A DNA stretch of 64,000 nt from Paraburkholderia edwinii (GTDB lineage Bacteria; Pseudomonadota; Gammaproteobacteria; Burkholderiales; Burkholderiaceae), in NCBI RefSeq assembly GCF_019428685.1, contig NZ_CP080096.1, positions 2,046,001 through 2,110,000 on the forward strand. Direction: 5' to 3'. The notes beneath the pieces were generated by a model. The model did no database searches. It was not told where the DNA came from and saw nothing but the letters and a program-made list of their open reading frames with translations. Positions 1 to 9,143 of the stretch are shown in pieces. A program made the position numbers and the translations under genes. Every line of letters begins with the position of its first letter. Positions within the stretch are counted from its first letter, which is position 1.

Positions 1-133
1 TGCCGTCGCGGCGGATATCGAGCCGCGCCTTGTAGCTTCCCAGTTCATCGCGATGCGCGATGACGCGAACCAGGTAACCGCGGTGCTCGAGTTGCTGTTC
101 TTCGATGCGCTCGTCTTCGGAAAATTTGCTCAT
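1..133 (-). CDS. Small conserved-type hypothetical protein, 3' end cut by window edge
   Basis: The first 44 codons of a minus-strand gene begin at an ATG at 133 and run off the left edge. The visible protein starts MSKFSEDERIEEQQLEHRGY and continues with a mixed-charge, beta-strand-like stretch ending DIRRDG. No signal peptide or membrane segment is visible. No strong Shine-Dalgarno sequence precedes the ATG. I do not recognise the family, and the missing C-terminus prevents any functional call. Confidence 0.6.
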   Translation of the reverse strand, partial: MSKFSEDERIEEQQLEHRGYLVRVIAHRDELGSYKARLDIRRDG

Positions 134-278
134 GGTGATCATAATGGGAACGTCGGCTAGTCGCGGATGACGTGTTCAGTGCATGCGGCGTGCCACAGCG
201 GCGATGGTGGCGGTAGGCGGACTACGCAAGCGCCGGCGGTATGAATAGTTGTCCTGGGACGGTGGACGTCGCGTCGAG

Positions 279-1073
279 CTAGCGAAGCATGTCCCAGTTC
301 GCATAAAACACGCGGCGTGCAAACAGAATGCCGCCGCCGATGCTCTTCACGAGTACGCGCAACAGCGGGGTCAGAGGGCTCGGCCGCAGCACATCGAGAA
401 ACACGCAATAACGTAAGCGATCCGAATCGTTGACGGACTGATGCACGAGCGTGTCGTCGAAGATAAACAGCGGGTCATGGCGCCAGTAGTGCCGTTTGCC
501 CGCGACATCGATAAATGCCTCGGCGTGCTGGTCCGGGGCGAGATTGTAGAGGCAGCGCAGCGTCAGGCGCAGCGGCCCGTAGTGCACGGAGGTGCGCTGG
601 CGCTGGTTGAATACCGAGCAGCCGATCGTCTGCACGTACTTGAAATCGCGGTCGAGGCCCGGTATGCAGAGCGACCCCTGCAAGCGCCGCCCGTACCAGC
701 GCAGGAAGCACATGCCGCGCTTCTTGCCGGACATCTGACACGCCAGCGATTCAACGAGCGCGAAGTTCTCGCGGAACGCTGCGATGACCGCGCTGACTTC
801 CTCGCGGTGGGTGTCGGGCAGATCGGATAGCCGGTAGACGCGCAGATTGCGCCGGCACAGCATATCGATCGCAAGATTGAACGGCGAGAGCAGCCAGGTG
901 AGCGTGCCGTTACCGAGGAAGTAGCGCCGCCAGCTAACCGCGTCGAATTGCCGGCTGCGCTGGAAATCGCACAAGCCGGCCGCGATGATGCCCGCGACGA
1001 CCGGAAGGGCCGTCGGCCGCGCATAGAGCAGCGCGGACAACGCGGCGAAGCACACCATGTCTTTGCTTTTCAT
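279..1073 (-). CDS. LpxO-like aspartyl/asparaginyl beta-hydroxylase-family dioxygenase
   Basis: 264 residues. An N-terminal hydrophobic segment (about residues 8-33) is followed by an Asp/Arg-hydroxylase fold (PF05118 type). Visible motifs are the HYGPLRLTLR strand with the first iron histidine, then FIFDDTLVHQSVNDSDRLRY with the second histidine and the 2-oxoglutarate-binding arginine. Salmonella LpxO, which hydroxylates lipid A acyl chains, has the same order of membrane anchor, KRxxLKWY-like segment and dioxygenase core. Here the first histidine is followed by YG instead of RD, which is the two-histidine arrangement of mammalian AspH rather than a classical HxD triad. The start at 1073 is chosen because GAGG lies 5 nt upstream; an in-frame start at 1151 lacks such a site. 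Lipid A or an outer-membrane lipid as substrate is inference. Confidence 0.75.
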   Translation of the reverse strand: MKSKDMVCFAALSALLYARPTALPVVAGIIAAGLCDFQRSRQFDAVSWRRYFLGNGTLTWLLSPFNLAIDMLCRRNLRVYRLSDLPDTHREEVSAVIAAFRENFALVESLACQMSGKKRGMCFLRWYGRRLQGSLCIPGLDRDFKYVQTIGCSVFNQRQRTSVHYGPLRLTLRCLYNLAPDQHAEAFIDVAGKRHYWRHDPLFIFDDTLVHQSVNDSDRLRYCVFLDVLRPSPLTPLLRVLVKSIGGGILFARRVFYANWDMLR

Positions 1074-1418
1074 CGCAACCTCGCGCGGGTTCGAAGTAGC
1101 GATGCCTATCGTATGCCGGCCGACAGCTTGCATGAGGTGTGATGTCAGCAAGTGTGTCAGCTACGCGACAACTTATAGGGTTCCGAATGATAGTAGGCGC
1201 AACAGTCGGCGATGTTTCCGGTAATCCTTTCTGGTAAGACGTAAGAAGTTCTCTGCTGTCCTGCGGAAAAATTCTTCCGCATCGCCTCTTGATGGAATCG
1301 CTCCGCGCAGCCGCGATGCTCGTATCGCGTTAGGGAAAAAGCGGTCCGCGCGTGCATTGCATTTCGCAAAAGCTTGTTTGGATTCCTTCCGGATAGCGAC
1401 TAGATTTCAATCGAAACG
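1074..1418. other. Intergenic region, no gene seen
   Basis: This 345-base stretch separates the hydroxylase gene from the small plus-strand gene at 1419. It is less GC-rich than its surroundings and holds no convincing coding frame. It probably carries the promoter of the hydroxylase gene on the minus strand and of the small gene on the plus strand, but no clear -35/-10 pair was found. Confidence 0.4.
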
Positions 1419-1712
1419 ATGCCCGCGATGGAGTGCGCGATGCCACATTCGACGAAGACAAGATTGTTCGGCTTGCTCAAGCCGGTCGGATTCGCGCCTC
1501 GCGACGACGGCAAGGGCAAGCGCAGGGGTGGGCGTGGCGGTGGCGACGACGGTGCAGGGGCATCGCGCGGCGCGGCGGCGCCGCGCGCGATCGACGCGCC
1601 GGAAGCGTGCGAGCGCCTCGAGCGCATCGCGATGTATGCGCGCGCCGGGTATTTCAATATGGGCTACACGCTCGACATGATGCAGGCGCCGGGAGATATC
1701 CTGCCCGAATAG
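1419..1712 (+). CDS. Small hypothetical protein, 97 residues
   Basis: Codon third positions are strongly G/C, as in neighbouring real genes, which favours a true gene. The protein has a short N-terminal part (KTRLFGLLKPVGFAPRDD), a Gly/Arg/Ala-rich low-complexity middle, and a conserved-looking C-terminus (ERIAMYARAGYFNMGYTLDM). No signal peptide or known domain is visible. Alternative ATGs lie at 1431 and 1440, and no Shine-Dalgarno sequence separates them. It converges on the amidase gene, whose stop is 23 nt away. Function unknown. Confidence 0.5.
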   Translation: MPAMECAMPHSTKTRLFGLLKPVGFAPRDDGKGKRRGGRGGGDDGAGASRGAAAPRAIDAPEACERLERIAMYARAGYFNMGYTLDMMQAPGDILPE

Positions 1713-1734
1713 TGCCGGCGCTGCGGCGCTGCGT

Positions 1735-3030
1735 CTATCGGAACGCCGGTAACGTCGCCTGCGCCCACGCGGCAAACTGCAAGATACTCAGGTCAGCATC
1801 ACGCGCGCCGATCAGCTGAAAACCGAGCGGCAATCCATTCGCGGCGCGCCCCGACGGAATCGTCACCGCCGGCATGCCGAGAAAACTCCACGCGGCGCAA
1901 AACGTCGCGTCGCCGGTGTCGTCGAGACCGCGCGGCGCGCCGCCGGTCGCCGGCACCGATACGACCAGATCGCAGCCGCCGAGAAACGCGGCCGATTGCG
2001 CGGACAGGTCCTTTTGCAACGTGCATGCGTCGCGATACTTTGCGGCGGGCACAGCCGCGCCGTCCGCCAGCAGCGCTTTCATCTTCTCGCTGACCTTGTC
2101 CGGATGCGCTGCCGCGACCGGGCCGATGTTGCGATATGCCTCGACCTGCAGGATGGTCTGCAACGCATCGACGATGACGGGCAGGTCCACGTGCAGGTCG
2201 AGCTCGAACGTTTTGACGCCGTCTGCCTGCAGACGCGCGAGCGATGCCTCGAAATTCGCCTGCTGTTCGCTGTCCGCGCGCGACCACATCGATGTGCGGA
2301 TCACGCCGATCGATTGCGGCCGGCGCGGCGCGAAATAGCCTTGCCATGCATCGAGCGACTCGACCGCGTCGGGCTTTTCGTCGACGAGGACGGCATACGC
2401 GAGCGCCACATCGTCGACATGGTTGGCAAAGAAGCCGATATGGTCGAGCGATTGCGACAGCGGATGCGCACCCGCGGTCGGCACGCGGCCATGCGTCGGC
2501 TTGTAGCCGACCACGCCGCAGTACGCAGCCGGACGGATCACCGAGCCGAGCGTTTGCGTGCCGACCGCGAGCGGCACGATGCCCGCGCCGACCGCGGCAG
2601 CCGATCCGCTCGACGAGCCGCCCGGCGTATGCAGCGCATTCCACGGGTTCACGGTCGGGCCGGGCTGGCGCCAGGCGAATTCGGTCGTCACGGTCTTGCC
2701 GAATACGATGCCGCCCTGGGCGCGGATTCGCGAGACGATCGCCGCATCTTCGGTGGGCAGGTGGTGTGCGTAGACCGGCGAGCCGTACGCGGTCGGCATG
2801 TCGGCCGTGGCGATCAGGTCCTTCACCGCGATCGGCATACCGGCAAGCGGCCGGCCGGCGGCGGGCGCGACGCCGTCGTGACGTTCGGGGCGGAACGTAA
2901 AGGCTTTCAACTGCGGGTCACGTTCGTCGGCGCGTGCGCGCGCGCGGTCGAGCCGCGATGCGCAGGCCTGCGTATCACCGCGGCTTTCGATCAGCGTGGC
3001 GACCCAGGGCTGCCGGGATTCGAAGTTCAT
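1735..3030 (-). CDS. Amidase signature family hydrolase
   Basis: 431 residues, usual for the family. The Ser-cisSer-Lys machinery is visible: lysine in AVKDLI (about residue 70), the glycine/serine-rich GGSSSGSAAAVGAG segment, and the nucleophile region GTQTLGSVIRPAAYCG. The usual TDxGGSIR motif is modified to QTLGSVIR but keeps the serine. No signal peptide, so it is cytoplasmic. It is the last gene of a minus-strand operon after an ABC importer of the NMT1/SsuA type, 27 nt beyond the binding-protein stop. The simplest reading is that the importer brings in an amide-containing compound that this enzyme hydrolyses, but the substrate is not shown by the sequence. Confidence 0.88.
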   Translation of the reverse strand: MNFESRQPWVATLIESRGDTQACASRLDRARARADERDPQLKAFTFRPERHDGVAPAAGRPLAGMPIAVKDLIATADMPTAYGSPVYAHHLPTEDAAIVSRIRAQGGIVFGKTVTTEFAWRQPGPTVNPWNALHTPGGSSSGSAAAVGAGIVPLAVGTQTLGSVIRPAAYCGVVGYKPTHGRVPTAGAHPLSQSLDHIGFFANHVDDVALAYAVLVDEKPDAVESLDAWQGYFAPRRPQSIGVIRTSMWSRADSEQQANFEASLARLQADGVKTFELDLHVDLPVIVDALQTILQVEAYRNIGPVAAAHPDKVSEKMKALLADGAAVPAAKYRDACTLQKDLSAQSAAFLGGCDLVVSVPATGGAPRGLDDTGDATFCAAWSFLGMPAVTIPSGRAANGLPLGFQLIGARDADLSILQFAAWAQATLPAFR

Positions 3031-3057
3031 GGGGTAGTTCCGAGTCTGTTTTCTAGC

Positions 3058-4053
3058 CTATTTTCCGGCGGCTGCCTTCGCGAACGAATTGTCGACGGCG
3101 CTTGCGTACGTCACCGAGCCCGGCTTGATGTTGCCGATATATTCCTGCAAGTCGAGCGCGTTGCGGAACGCCTGTTCGGAAATCTCGGGCGTTTGCGCGT
3201 AGATTTTCTGGCTGATCAGGCGTCCGACCGCATTATCGACCACTGCGGGCGAAAGCGTCGGGAACTCGGCGCGGGCCACTTCCTTCGCGGTGTCCGGCGA
3301 CGACTGGATCAGCGCTTCGGCGTCGCCGATCGCTTTCACGAAGGCCGTGACCATCTGCGGCTTGTCCTTGATCGTCGACGCGAGCGTGTCGATGGTCGAG
3401 AACGCATAGCCGCCCGGATAGGCCTTCGGGAACCCATAAACGATCTTGTAGCCGGCGGCCAGCCCTTCGTCGACTTGCGGTTCGTAAAGCGTGGCGGCGT
3501 CCGCGCGGCCGGCGGTAACCGGAGAAAGTTCCGTGCCGATCTGCACGGTATTGAGCTTCACGTCGCCGATGTTTTCCTGTTTGATCAGGCGCTGCAACAG
3601 ATACGTGCTGGTGGTCGGCGGCAGCGCCGTCGACACATTCTTGCCGGCGAGATCGGACTGCGTTTTGAGCGGCGAACTGGCCGGCGCGATGATCCATACC
3701 GGCACACCCGCAACGACATTCGCGACGTTGACGAGCGAGGCGCCCTTGAGGTTCGCGAGGCTTGCCGTCATCGGGTCCTGCAGCGAGAAATCCGCATGGC
3801 CGCCGATCACGGCAGCGACGCCGGCCGCGCCGCTGCCGGCCGTCACCTTCTGTACGTCGAGGCCGTGCTTCGCGAACAGGCCTTTATCGATCGCGACATA
3901 AAGCGGCAGATATTGAATGGACTGAAATGCCTGGTAGACAACCACTTTTTCAGGCGGGGCGGCATGTGCGGTCTCGAGCGCAGCCCCAAGTGCGAACCCC
4001 GTAGCGAGCGGAATGGCGAGGCGGATAAACCGCTTCATCGTTTTGTTTTCCAT
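3058..4053 (-). CDS. ABC transporter substrate-binding protein, NMT1/SsuA-like
   Basis: 331 residues with an N-terminal signal peptide (basic MKRFIRL, hydrophobic core, cleavage near AHAAP). The mature part begins VVVYQAFQSIQYLPLYVAID, followed by GLFAKHGLDV and a GGHADFSLQD-like segment, as in periplasmic proteins for sulfonates, nitrate or pyrimidines (NMT1/THI5-like). The start at 4053 has AAGGA 7 nt upstream. A second in-frame ATG at 4038 forms an ATGA overlap with the permease stop and would also keep the signal peptide. It works with the permease and ATPase encoded just upstream. The ligand is not predictable from these motifs. Confidence 0.88.
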   Translation of the reverse strand: MENKTMKRFIRLAIPLATGFALGAALETAHAAPPEKVVVYQAFQSIQYLPLYVAIDKGLFAKHGLDVQKVTAGSGAAGVAAVIGGHADFSLQDPMTASLANLKGASLVNVANVVAGVPVWIIAPASSPLKTQSDLAGKNVSTALPPTTSTYLLQRLIKQENIGDVKLNTVQIGTELSPVTAGRADAATLYEPQVDEGLAAGYKIVYGFPKAYPGGYAFSTIDTLASTIKDKPQMVTAFVKAIGDAEALIQSSPDTAKEVARAEFPTLSPAVVDNAVGRLISQKIYAQTPEISEQAFRNALDLQEYIGNIKPGSVTYASAVDNSFAKAAAGK

Positions 4054-4850
4054 GCAACGATCCTTTTTTCAGCGTATTGGACGATCCACGTGAGCAGCGT
4101 GGCCATCAGCGTCAGCACGATAATGCCGAGCCAGACGGTATTGAGGTCGAACAGCGAACCGGCGACGAACACTTCGTGGCCGAGGCCCGCCTGCGACGCG
4201 ATGTATTCGCCGACCACCGCGCCGATCAGCGCGAAGCCGATATTCACGCGCAGCGTCGAGAAGATCCACGGCAGCGCGCCCGGCACGATCAGCTTGCGGA
4301 AGATCATCGACGGTTTCGCGTTGAACGAACGGAACAGGTTCAACAGGTCGCGATCAACTTCGCGGGCCGCCGCACACGACGAAATCATCGCGACCGCGAA
4401 GGTGGAAATGCCGGCGAGCCATACTTTCGAGGTCATGTCGGAGCCGAACCAGATCACGATCAGCGGCCCGAGCGCGATCTTCGGAATACTGTTGAGCAGC
4501 ACCGAAAAGCCTTCGGCGACGCCGGACACGCGCGGCACGAACCACAACAGAAGGCCGAGGCCGATGCCAAGCCCGCTGCCCACGACCAGGCCGACTACCG
4601 TTTCGTACAACGTGACGAGCGTGTCCGGGATCAGCGTGCCTTGCGTCAGGCCGATCTGCGTGGTCTTGTAGATGCCGGCAGGCGAGCCGAACAGCTGGCC
4701 GTTGATCCAGCCGCGCGCCGCTGCGATCTGCCACAGCGCGACGAGCGCAACCATGATCGCGGTCACGGCGGTGGTGCTCGTGAGGTTGCGCGGCTTGCGG
4801 CGCCTGGTGCGCGTTGCGACCGGCGCGCCCGTCAGGATGATTTCGCTCAT
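4035..4850 (-). CDS. ABC transporter permease, SsuC/TauC-like
   Basis: 271 residues with about six hydrophobic helices and the cytoplasmic EAA-type loop (FNAKPSMIFRKLIVPGALPWIF), typical of binding-protein-dependent permeases of the nitrate/sulfonate/taurine group. The ATG at 4850 overlaps the ATPase stop as ATGA, which decides the start. The 3' end overlaps the binding-protein start, so the three importer genes are translationally coupled. It forms the inner-membrane channel of the importer. Confidence 0.88.
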   Translation of the reverse strand: MSEIILTGAPVATRTRRRKPRNLTSTTAVTAIMVALVALWQIAAARGWINGQLFGSPAGIYKTTQIGLTQGTLIPDTLVTLYETVVGLVVGSGLGIGLGLLLWFVPRVSGVAEGFSVLLNSIPKIALGPLIVIWFGSDMTSKVWLAGISTFAVAMISSCAAAREVDRDLLNLFRSFNAKPSMIFRKLIVPGALPWIFSTLRVNIGFALIGAVVGEYIASQAGLGHEVFVAGSLFDLNTVWLGIIVLTLMATLLTWIVQYAEKRIVAWKTKR

Positions 4851-5764
4851 GCTGCTATTCCTTTGCGCTCGTCGCGCGATTGAGTCCCCGCTGCGGCTTG
4901 TGCAACGGGTGCCACGTGTGCCGCTTGTGACCCATGGATCGCCTGTCCGCGCAGCGCACCCCAGATGCGCGCGTGCCACGTGCGAAACTCGGGCGCCTCG
5001 CGTGCGCTAATTGCATTGCGCGCGCCGTCGACGGTCAGTTCGATATCGAGTGCCTGTTCGATACGCGCGGGCCGGCCGCCGAGAATGATCACGCGGTCGC
5101 TCATCGCGATCGCTTCCTCGATGTCGTGCGTGACGAGCACGACGCTCGTGCCGTTTGTCTCGCGCAACGCCATCACGTCGTCTTCAAGTGCGAGACGCGT
5201 TTCGTAGTCGAGCGCCGAGAACGGTTCGTCGAGCAGCACAAGCGTCGGGTCGACGAGCAGCGTGCGCGTCAGCGCGACGCGCTGACGCATGCCGCCCGAC
5301 AGCGAATGCGGGTACGCATCGGCGACGGCGCCCAAACCGTAACGCGCGAGCATGTGCCGCGCGCGTTCGATATCGTGCGGCGTGACCTTGCGAAAGAGTT
5401 CGATGCCGAGCACCGCGTTTTCGAGCACCGAGCGCCACGGCAACAGCAGATCTTTCTGCAGCATGTAGGCGATGCGTCCCGGCGAGCCGTCGGCGCGCGG
5501 GCCGATTTCGACGCGGCCCGATTGCGGCGGCAGAAGCCCCGAGATCAGATTGAACAGCGTGCTCTTGCCGGCGCCGCTGCGGCCGACGATCGAGACGATC
5601 TCCCCGCTGCCGACCGTGAAGTCGAGGCCGGCGAAGATCGGCACGGCCGCGCCGTCTTCGGCTTCGAACGTGTGGGTGAGGGCGGCGACATGAAGCCGTG
5701 CGGGCGGCGCGTTTGCGTCGCGTGCGGCAGTCGGCTCGGGTAAAACGGAAGCATGGGTCGGCAT
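4847..5764 (-). CDS. ABC transporter ATP-binding protein, SsuB/TauB-like
   Basis: 305 residues with a complete nucleotide-binding domain: Walker A GRSGAGKST, Q-loop in MLQKDLLLPW, signature LSGGMRQR, Walker B LVLLDEPFSALD and switch histidine in LVTHDIEEA. About 25 N-terminal residues precede the domain, and an Ala/His-rich tail of about 50 residues follows it, longer than usual. It is the first gene of the ATPase-permease-binding protein-amidase operon. It powers import by the permease at the inner membrane. Confidence 0.9.
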   Translation of the reverse strand: MPTHASVLPEPTAARDANAPPARLHVAALTHTFEAEDGAAVPIFAGLDFTVGSGEIVSIVGRSGAGKSTLFNLISGLLPPQSGRVEIGPRADGSPGRIAYMLQKDLLLPWRSVLENAVLGIELFRKVTPHDIERARHMLARYGLGAVADAYPHSLSGGMRQRVALTRTLLVDPTLVLLDEPFSALDYETRLALEDDVMALRETNGTSVVLVTHDIEEAIAMSDRVIILGGRPARIEQALDIELTVDGARNAISAREAPEFRTWHARIWGALRGQAIHGSQAAHVAPVAQAAAGTQSRDERKGIAA

Positions 5765-6221
5765 TGAAGTCCGGGCATCGAAAGTGTTCTTCGATTCCGC
5801 AAGCGCACAGGCGCAGGCGGCCGCGGCAGCGCGTATCCGCTATCTGGGATGGCGCGATGCACAACAGACAATGCACGGCTCAAAATAACCGGGCAAGCTG
5901 ATCAAAAAAGAGAATGGGTTTGATTGCGCATGTTCGGCGCGCTTTGAAAGGCACGGTAAAACAAGCGTGAAGTGAGGTTGTAAAGCGCGGGTGTCGTGCG
6001 AGGCTGGAAAACATGGTGCAAAAGCGCGTGGCCGAACCTGTGCGCGACGCACGCTTATGAAGCGCGGCGCTAACACACGATCGATACATGAGTCGCGTTG
6101 AGCTGGACACGACCCACGCAACAGCGCGTGCTACACGCGTTCTAGCGCCGCAGACGCTTCTTCGGTGCATGACGTTCGTCGTTCCGATCGCTGCACTTCG
6201 GCAGTGCGCATTCGATGCACC
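5765..6221. other. Intergenic region upstream of the ABC-amidase operon
   Basis: 457 bases with no convincing gene; open frames here are short and Arg/Cys-rich. It should contain the promoter of the minus-strand ABC operon, but no clear promoter or operator could be picked out by eye. Confidence 0.4.
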
Positions 6222-6587
6222 TTATTTGTTGCTGCCCGAACCGGTTCCATAAAGGCCGTTGTCAAAACCGCCGGCGCCTTCCGGTTTGCTTTTCGAGCCG
6301 GCGGTTGCGCCTTTCTTCGCTCCCTTCGCATCCTTCGCCTGCGGCGCGTGCGACTCGTGCACCGCGGAACCGGATGGGTCCGGCGCCGCTTGCGCTGCAG
6401 CTGCGCCATTTTCCGGCGTGTGCGCACCGCTCGTCATCGGATGCTGCGCGTAGGCGCCCGTCGACGCGACCAGCAGCGCGCCGCACGACATGGCTGCCAG
6501 CGTGGCCGCGACCGTGCGCGTACCCGGGTTGCGAACATGCGCCGATGCAACGGCGTCCGCGTTCCTCAACAATTGAAGAATGGTCAT
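6222..6587 (-). CDS. Small exported hypothetical protein, 121 residues
   Basis: The protein has a long N-terminal region with a hydrophobic segment (TVAATLAAMSCGALLVASTG) ending AYAQ, which looks like a signal peptide. The rest is low-complexity Ala/Gly/Lys/Ser sequence ending YGTGSGSNK. A good Shine-Dalgarno sequence (GGGGAG) lies 5 nt before the ATG. Such small periplasmic Ala/Lys-rich proteins are common in Burkholderia and mostly uncharacterised. No domain is recognised. Confidence 0.65.
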   Translation of the reverse strand: MTILQLLRNADAVASAHVRNPGTRTVAATLAAMSCGALLVASTGAYAQHPMTSGAHTPENGAAAAQAAPDPSGSAVHESHAPQAKDAKGAKKGATAGSKSKPEGAGGFDNGLYGTGSGSNK

Positions 6588-6700
6588 CGCGCTCCCCTGA
6601 TTCGATTGATGTGGATCGAATCAGCATCGCGCGTGCCCGTGGTGGTTGCTGCGGCCGTGCCTCGCCAGCGTGTGCCCGGCGCCGCGTTCGCGACCCTCCG

Positions 6701-7588
6701 CTAGCGGTAGCGCTGCTCGAGCGAATGGACCTCGCGCAGACCCACGGCATCGGTGAAATCGTCGAACGTGGGCAACTGATCGAGGCGGCCCGCCGGCGTG
6801 CCGTGTGCCTTCACGTATGCAAGATGTTCACGCAGGCCGGAGGCCATCGCGAGCACCGAGCCGATCGGGAACAGCACGAGCGCGAATTTCATCTTGCGTA
6901 TGCGGTCGATATCGATCGCAGGCGTGCGGCCGCCTTCGAGCCAGTTCAGCAGCAGCGTGTGGCCGTCCAGTTCGGCTGCGATTTTCTCGAGTTCCTGTTC
7001 GGTGTCGGGCGCTTCGATCCACAACACGTCCGCGCCGGCTTGCGCATAGCGCCGCGCACGCTCGATTGCCGCATCGACGCCTTCGACGGCGAGCGCATCG
7101 GTGCGCGCGATCAGCACAAAGTCGGGATCGGTGCGCGCGTCGACGGCCGCATGCAGCTTGGCCACCATCTCTTCGACAGGAATGACGCTCTTGCCCGACA
7201 TATGGCCGCAGCGTTTCGGACTGACCTGGTCCTCAAGATGAATTGCGGCGACGCCAGCCTGTTCATAATCGCGCACGGTGTGAATCACGTTGAGCGGATT
7301 GCCGTAACCGGTATCGGCATCGGCGATCACGGGCAAGCCGACCGTTTGCACGATGCGGCGCGCGTTGTCGATCATCTCGGATTCGCCGAGCAGGCCGATA
7401 TCGGGCCTGCCGAGCAGCGACGCGGTGGTGGCGAAACCGCCCATATACACGGCATCGAATCCGGCCTGTTCGACGAGGCGCGCGGACAGCGCGTCGTGAC
7501 TGCCGGGCGCGAGTAGGGGCCGGCTGCGATCGAGCAGTTCGCGTAGACGGCGACGCGGATTGCCCACGTTGGTGATGAGATCGGTCAT
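6701..7588 (-). CDS. Isocitrate lyase / PEP mutase family enzyme
   Basis: 295 residues. It shows the family barrel motifs: YMGGFATTASLLGRPD, the metal-binding DADTGYG, IHLEDQVSPKRCGH with the catalytic cysteine loop, and ARTDAL. These belong to C-C or P-C bond lyases acting on 2-hydroxy/2-oxo acids (methylisocitrate lyase, oxaloacetate decarboxylase, dimethylmalate lyase, PEP mutase). It is distinct from the prpB gene later in the window. Start 7588 is chosen as the family N-terminus begins there; a longer in-frame start exists. The dehydrogenase at 8098 is divergent. Exact substrate unknown. Confidence 0.82.
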   Translation of the reverse strand: MTDLITNVGNPRRRLRELLDRSRPLLAPGSHDALSARLVEQAGFDAVYMGGFATTASLLGRPDIGLLGESEMIDNARRIVQTVGLPVIADADTGYGNPLNVIHTVRDYEQAGVAAIHLEDQVSPKRCGHMSGKSVIPVEEMVAKLHAAVDARTDPDFVLIARTDALAVEGVDAAIERARRYAQAGADVLWIEAPDTEQELEKIAAELDGHTLLLNWLEGGRTPAIDIDRIRKMKFALVLFPIGSVLAMASGLREHLAYVKAHGTPAGRLDQLPTFDDFTDAVGLREVHSLEQRYR

Positions 7589-8097
7589 GTGAACACCCAT
7601 GCTGAATCGAATGACAGAATCGGGAAGCGGCGGACACGAGGTGGACTTTCCGCAATGCCTGTGCCCGAGGCTTCGATGCAAGTTTGGACAACAGCACGAT
7701 GCAGCGATATCCCGATTGCGGTGGTTTTGTGAGAATCGATTGGCGACGAATTGTTACGACGGTGACGTCGGTGTGACCGTGGCTCGCTTATGCGTCTGAG
7801 AATTGCCTATGGTTAGTTCGCCACTGCCTTGCGCAGCGCTTTCGTCATGCCGTTTGGCCACGCGCGGCGTTCGCGGATGCGCTGCTACACTTCGCGTGTT
7901 CAGCATGCCCGAAAAGCCGGCACCGGTTCGTTGGCTCTTTCCGTTTGCGCATCGGGTCTTTCTTTCTGGGGCTTCCCTTTAGGTCTTTCTTTTAGGTCTT
8001 CCGTTTAGCGCTTTGTTTTGCTGTTCGCATGTCCCGCCTTTTGCCTGACCGTTTCTTTTCCATTGCACGTTTTACGCCTTCACGCTCGAACCACAAC
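7589..8097. other. Divergent intergenic region
   Basis: 509 bases between the divergent lyase-family and hydroxyacid dehydrogenase genes. No convincing gene. Just before the dehydrogenase start there is a pyrimidine-rich stretch with two copies of TTTAGGTCTT about 7980-8005. Promoters for both genes must lie here, but none is clear by eye. Confidence 0.4.
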
Positions 8098-9033
8098 ATG
8101 AATAAACCTTCGCTGCTGGTGCTGATTCCGCTCGATGACGACAGCTATTCGCAAGTCGCCGCGCATTTCGATATCGTCTACGCGGCCACGCCCGCCGAGC
8201 GCAGCGCGGCGATCGGCACACAGGGCGCCGCGATTCGCGCGGTGCTGACGAACGGCACGACCGGCCTCACGGCGGCGGAAATCGACCAGTTGCCGCAAGT
8301 GGAGTTCGTCAGCGCGCTCGGCGCGGGCTACGAGAACATCGCCATCGATCATGCGCGCGCACGCGGCATCGTGTTATGCAACGGCGCGGGCACCAACGAC
8401 GATTGCGTGGCCGACCATGCGTTCGCGCTGCTGCTCGCCGCCGTGCGCGATATTGCCTATCGCGACCGCGCGACCCGCGAAGGCATATGGCGCACGCAAC
8501 TGCCGATGGCGCCGACCGTATCGCGCAAACGGATGGGGATTGTGGGTCTGGGCAATATCGGCATGAAGGTCGCGCGCCGCGCGGCGGGCTTCGATATCGA
8601 AACCGGGTATCACAACCGGAAGCCGCGTACGGATGCCGCGTTTCGCTATTTCGACAGCGTTGTCGAACTTGCACGCTGGTGCGACTACCTCGTGATCGCG
8701 ACACCGGGCGGTGCCGCCACGCAGCATATGGTCGAGCGTAAGGTGCTCGAGGCACTAGGCCCGCGCGGCTTCCTCGTCAACGTGTCGCGTGGCAGTGTGG
8801 TCGATTCGGCGGCGCTTGCGGACGCGCTCGCGAGCGGAACGATTGCCGGCGCGGGGCTCGATGTCTACGAAGGCGAACCGGAGCCGCCGCGAGCGCTGAC
8901 CGGTTTGCGCAATGTCGTGCTGACGCCGCATGTGGCGGGTACGTCGCCCGAGGCGATTGCCGCGTCGGTCAGCAACTTTATCGACAATGCGACACGTCAT
9001 TTCGCCGGCGAAGCCGTGTTGACGCCGATTTGA
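8098..9033 (+). CDS. D-2-hydroxyacid dehydrogenase (NAD(P)-dependent)
   Basis: 311 residues. The dinucleotide-binding motif MGIVGLGNIGMKVA is present, and the catalytic triad is visible as VNVSRGSVVD (Arg), VYEGEPEPP (Glu) and LTPHVAGTS (His). This matches the glyoxylate/hydroxypyruvate reductase group that reduces 2-oxo acids to D-2-hydroxy acids in the cytoplasm. An upstream in-frame start at 8029 would add residues not expected in the family; neither start has a good ribosome site. It is 110 bp upstream of the P450 gene on the same strand, so a shared transcript is possible. Confidence 0.87.
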   Translation: MNKPSLLVLIPLDDDSYSQVAAHFDIVYAATPAERSAAIGTQGAAIRAVLTNGTTGLTAAEIDQLPQVEFVSALGAGYENIAIDHARARGIVLCNGAGTNDDCVADHAFALLLAAVRDIAYRDRATREGIWRTQLPMAPTVSRKRMGIVGLGNIGMKVARRAAGFDIETGYHNRKPRTDAAFRYFDSVVELARWCDYLVIATPGGAATQHMVERKVLEALGPRGFLVNVSRGSVVDSAALADALASGTIAGAGLDVYEGEPEPPRALTGLRNVVLTPHVAGTSPEAIAASVSNFIDNATRHFAGEAVLTPI

Positions 9034-9143
9034 CCCAGTCGAAAAACGAGGCACAATGCACGTGCACCGGGCCAAAGAAAAGTCAGGAATAAAGCGTTTA
9101 GCCAGGGTGTCTTTACCGTGTGTCCCATCTCGCGGAAGCCTCC

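Noticed and set aside
1996..4671. 891-codon open frame on the plus strand
   Set aside because: It runs antisense to the amidase and ABC genes, is Arg-rich with no domain, and arises from GC-rich codon bias.
5840..6170. Short minus-strand frames in the gap before the ABC operon
   Set aside because: Two overlapping frames are open, both Arg/Cys-rich without coding bias or ribosome sites.
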